A DNA stretch of 11,761 nucleotides from Deltaproteobacteria bacterium (GTDB taxonomy: Bacteria > Desulfobacterota > Binatia > Bin18): assembly GCA_016200595.1 (NCBI GenBank), contig JACQEL010000630.1, positions 1 to 11,761 of the forward strand. Direction: 5' to 3'. The first letter of the stretch is position 1; each line of letters starts with the position of its first letter. Below the pieces are notes generated by a model. The model was given only the letters and a program-made list of their open reading frames with translations, did no database searches and was not told the origin of the DNA. Below, piece by piece: positions 11,649-11,761 of the stretch. A program made the position numbers and the translations under genes.

Positions 11649-11761
11649 AGCTCTTAGGAGCTGTCCATAAACAAGTGTAACAACTTCAGGCAATCGCCAC
11701 TGAAGGGCAGATCGCGTAGTTCCAGTCCCCATGGAAAGCAGCTGGAAACAAATTGACCGTA
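11649..11761 (+). other. Terminal stretch, possible start of another gene or insertion element
   Basis: After the hydrolase stop no complete gene is visible. An ATG at 11731 opens a frame reading MESSWKQIDR to the window edge, which could be the start of a protein, possibly a transposase, but it has no clear ribosome binding site and is too short to judge. Confidence 0.2.

Overview
The window reads as a gene-dense but repeat-rich piece of a free-living bacterial chromosome. Its GC content is moderately high and ribosome binding sites are of the GGAGG type. The gene set (thiolase/DUF35 pair, TolB-like/TPR adenylate cyclase, paired MFS carriers, a Sec-type peroxiredoxin) and the period-7 repeats suggest an uncultivated lineage of the former Deltaproteobacteria/Binatota/Tectomicrobia kind. 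This placement is an inference from style; there is no 16S or marker gene other than the tail of folD.

Left part (1-3486). The 3' end of folD (+) converges on a minus-strand block. Read in transcription order, the block holds a thiolase-like protein (3486-2323), its DUF35 zinc-ribbon/OB partner (2199-1792), an exported peroxiredoxin (1659-1132) and an exported PDZ protein (940-221). The peroxiredoxin reading frame carries an in-frame UGA exactly where the peroxidatic cysteine should be (TPG-U-T). A perfect 8-bp stem with a G-starting loop begins 13 nt further on. I read this as a selenocysteine peroxiredoxin with a bacterial SECIS element, the most notable item in the window.

Middle part (3522-9740). 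Back-to-back predicted promoters drive the thiolase operon to the left and the MFS carrier 1 to the right. MFS 1 converges on a 791-residue membrane adenylate/guanylate cyclase with TolB-like and TPR domains. A small protein with two CxxC motifs and a second MFS carrier follow. MFS 2 is a close paralogue of MFS 1, and even the promoter, leader and ribosome binding site are conserved between the two. Stretches 7415-7805 and 8028-8370 hold no gene but several palindromic repeat elements.

Right part (9991-11761). A glutathione S-transferase gene is broken by an in-frame TAG. It is followed by an alpha/beta hydrolase and then by a short stretch without a clear gene.

A second theme is non-coding. 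At least ten degenerate tandem arrays of 7-bp units, with several different unit sequences, sit almost exactly at gene 3' ends. Some lie inside coding sequence: they supply the same C-terminal peptide EELRVKS to FolD and to MFS 2, and they encode both linkers flanking the transmembrane helix of the cyclase. A 52-bp unit carrying one such array is repeated three times at the end of MFS 2.
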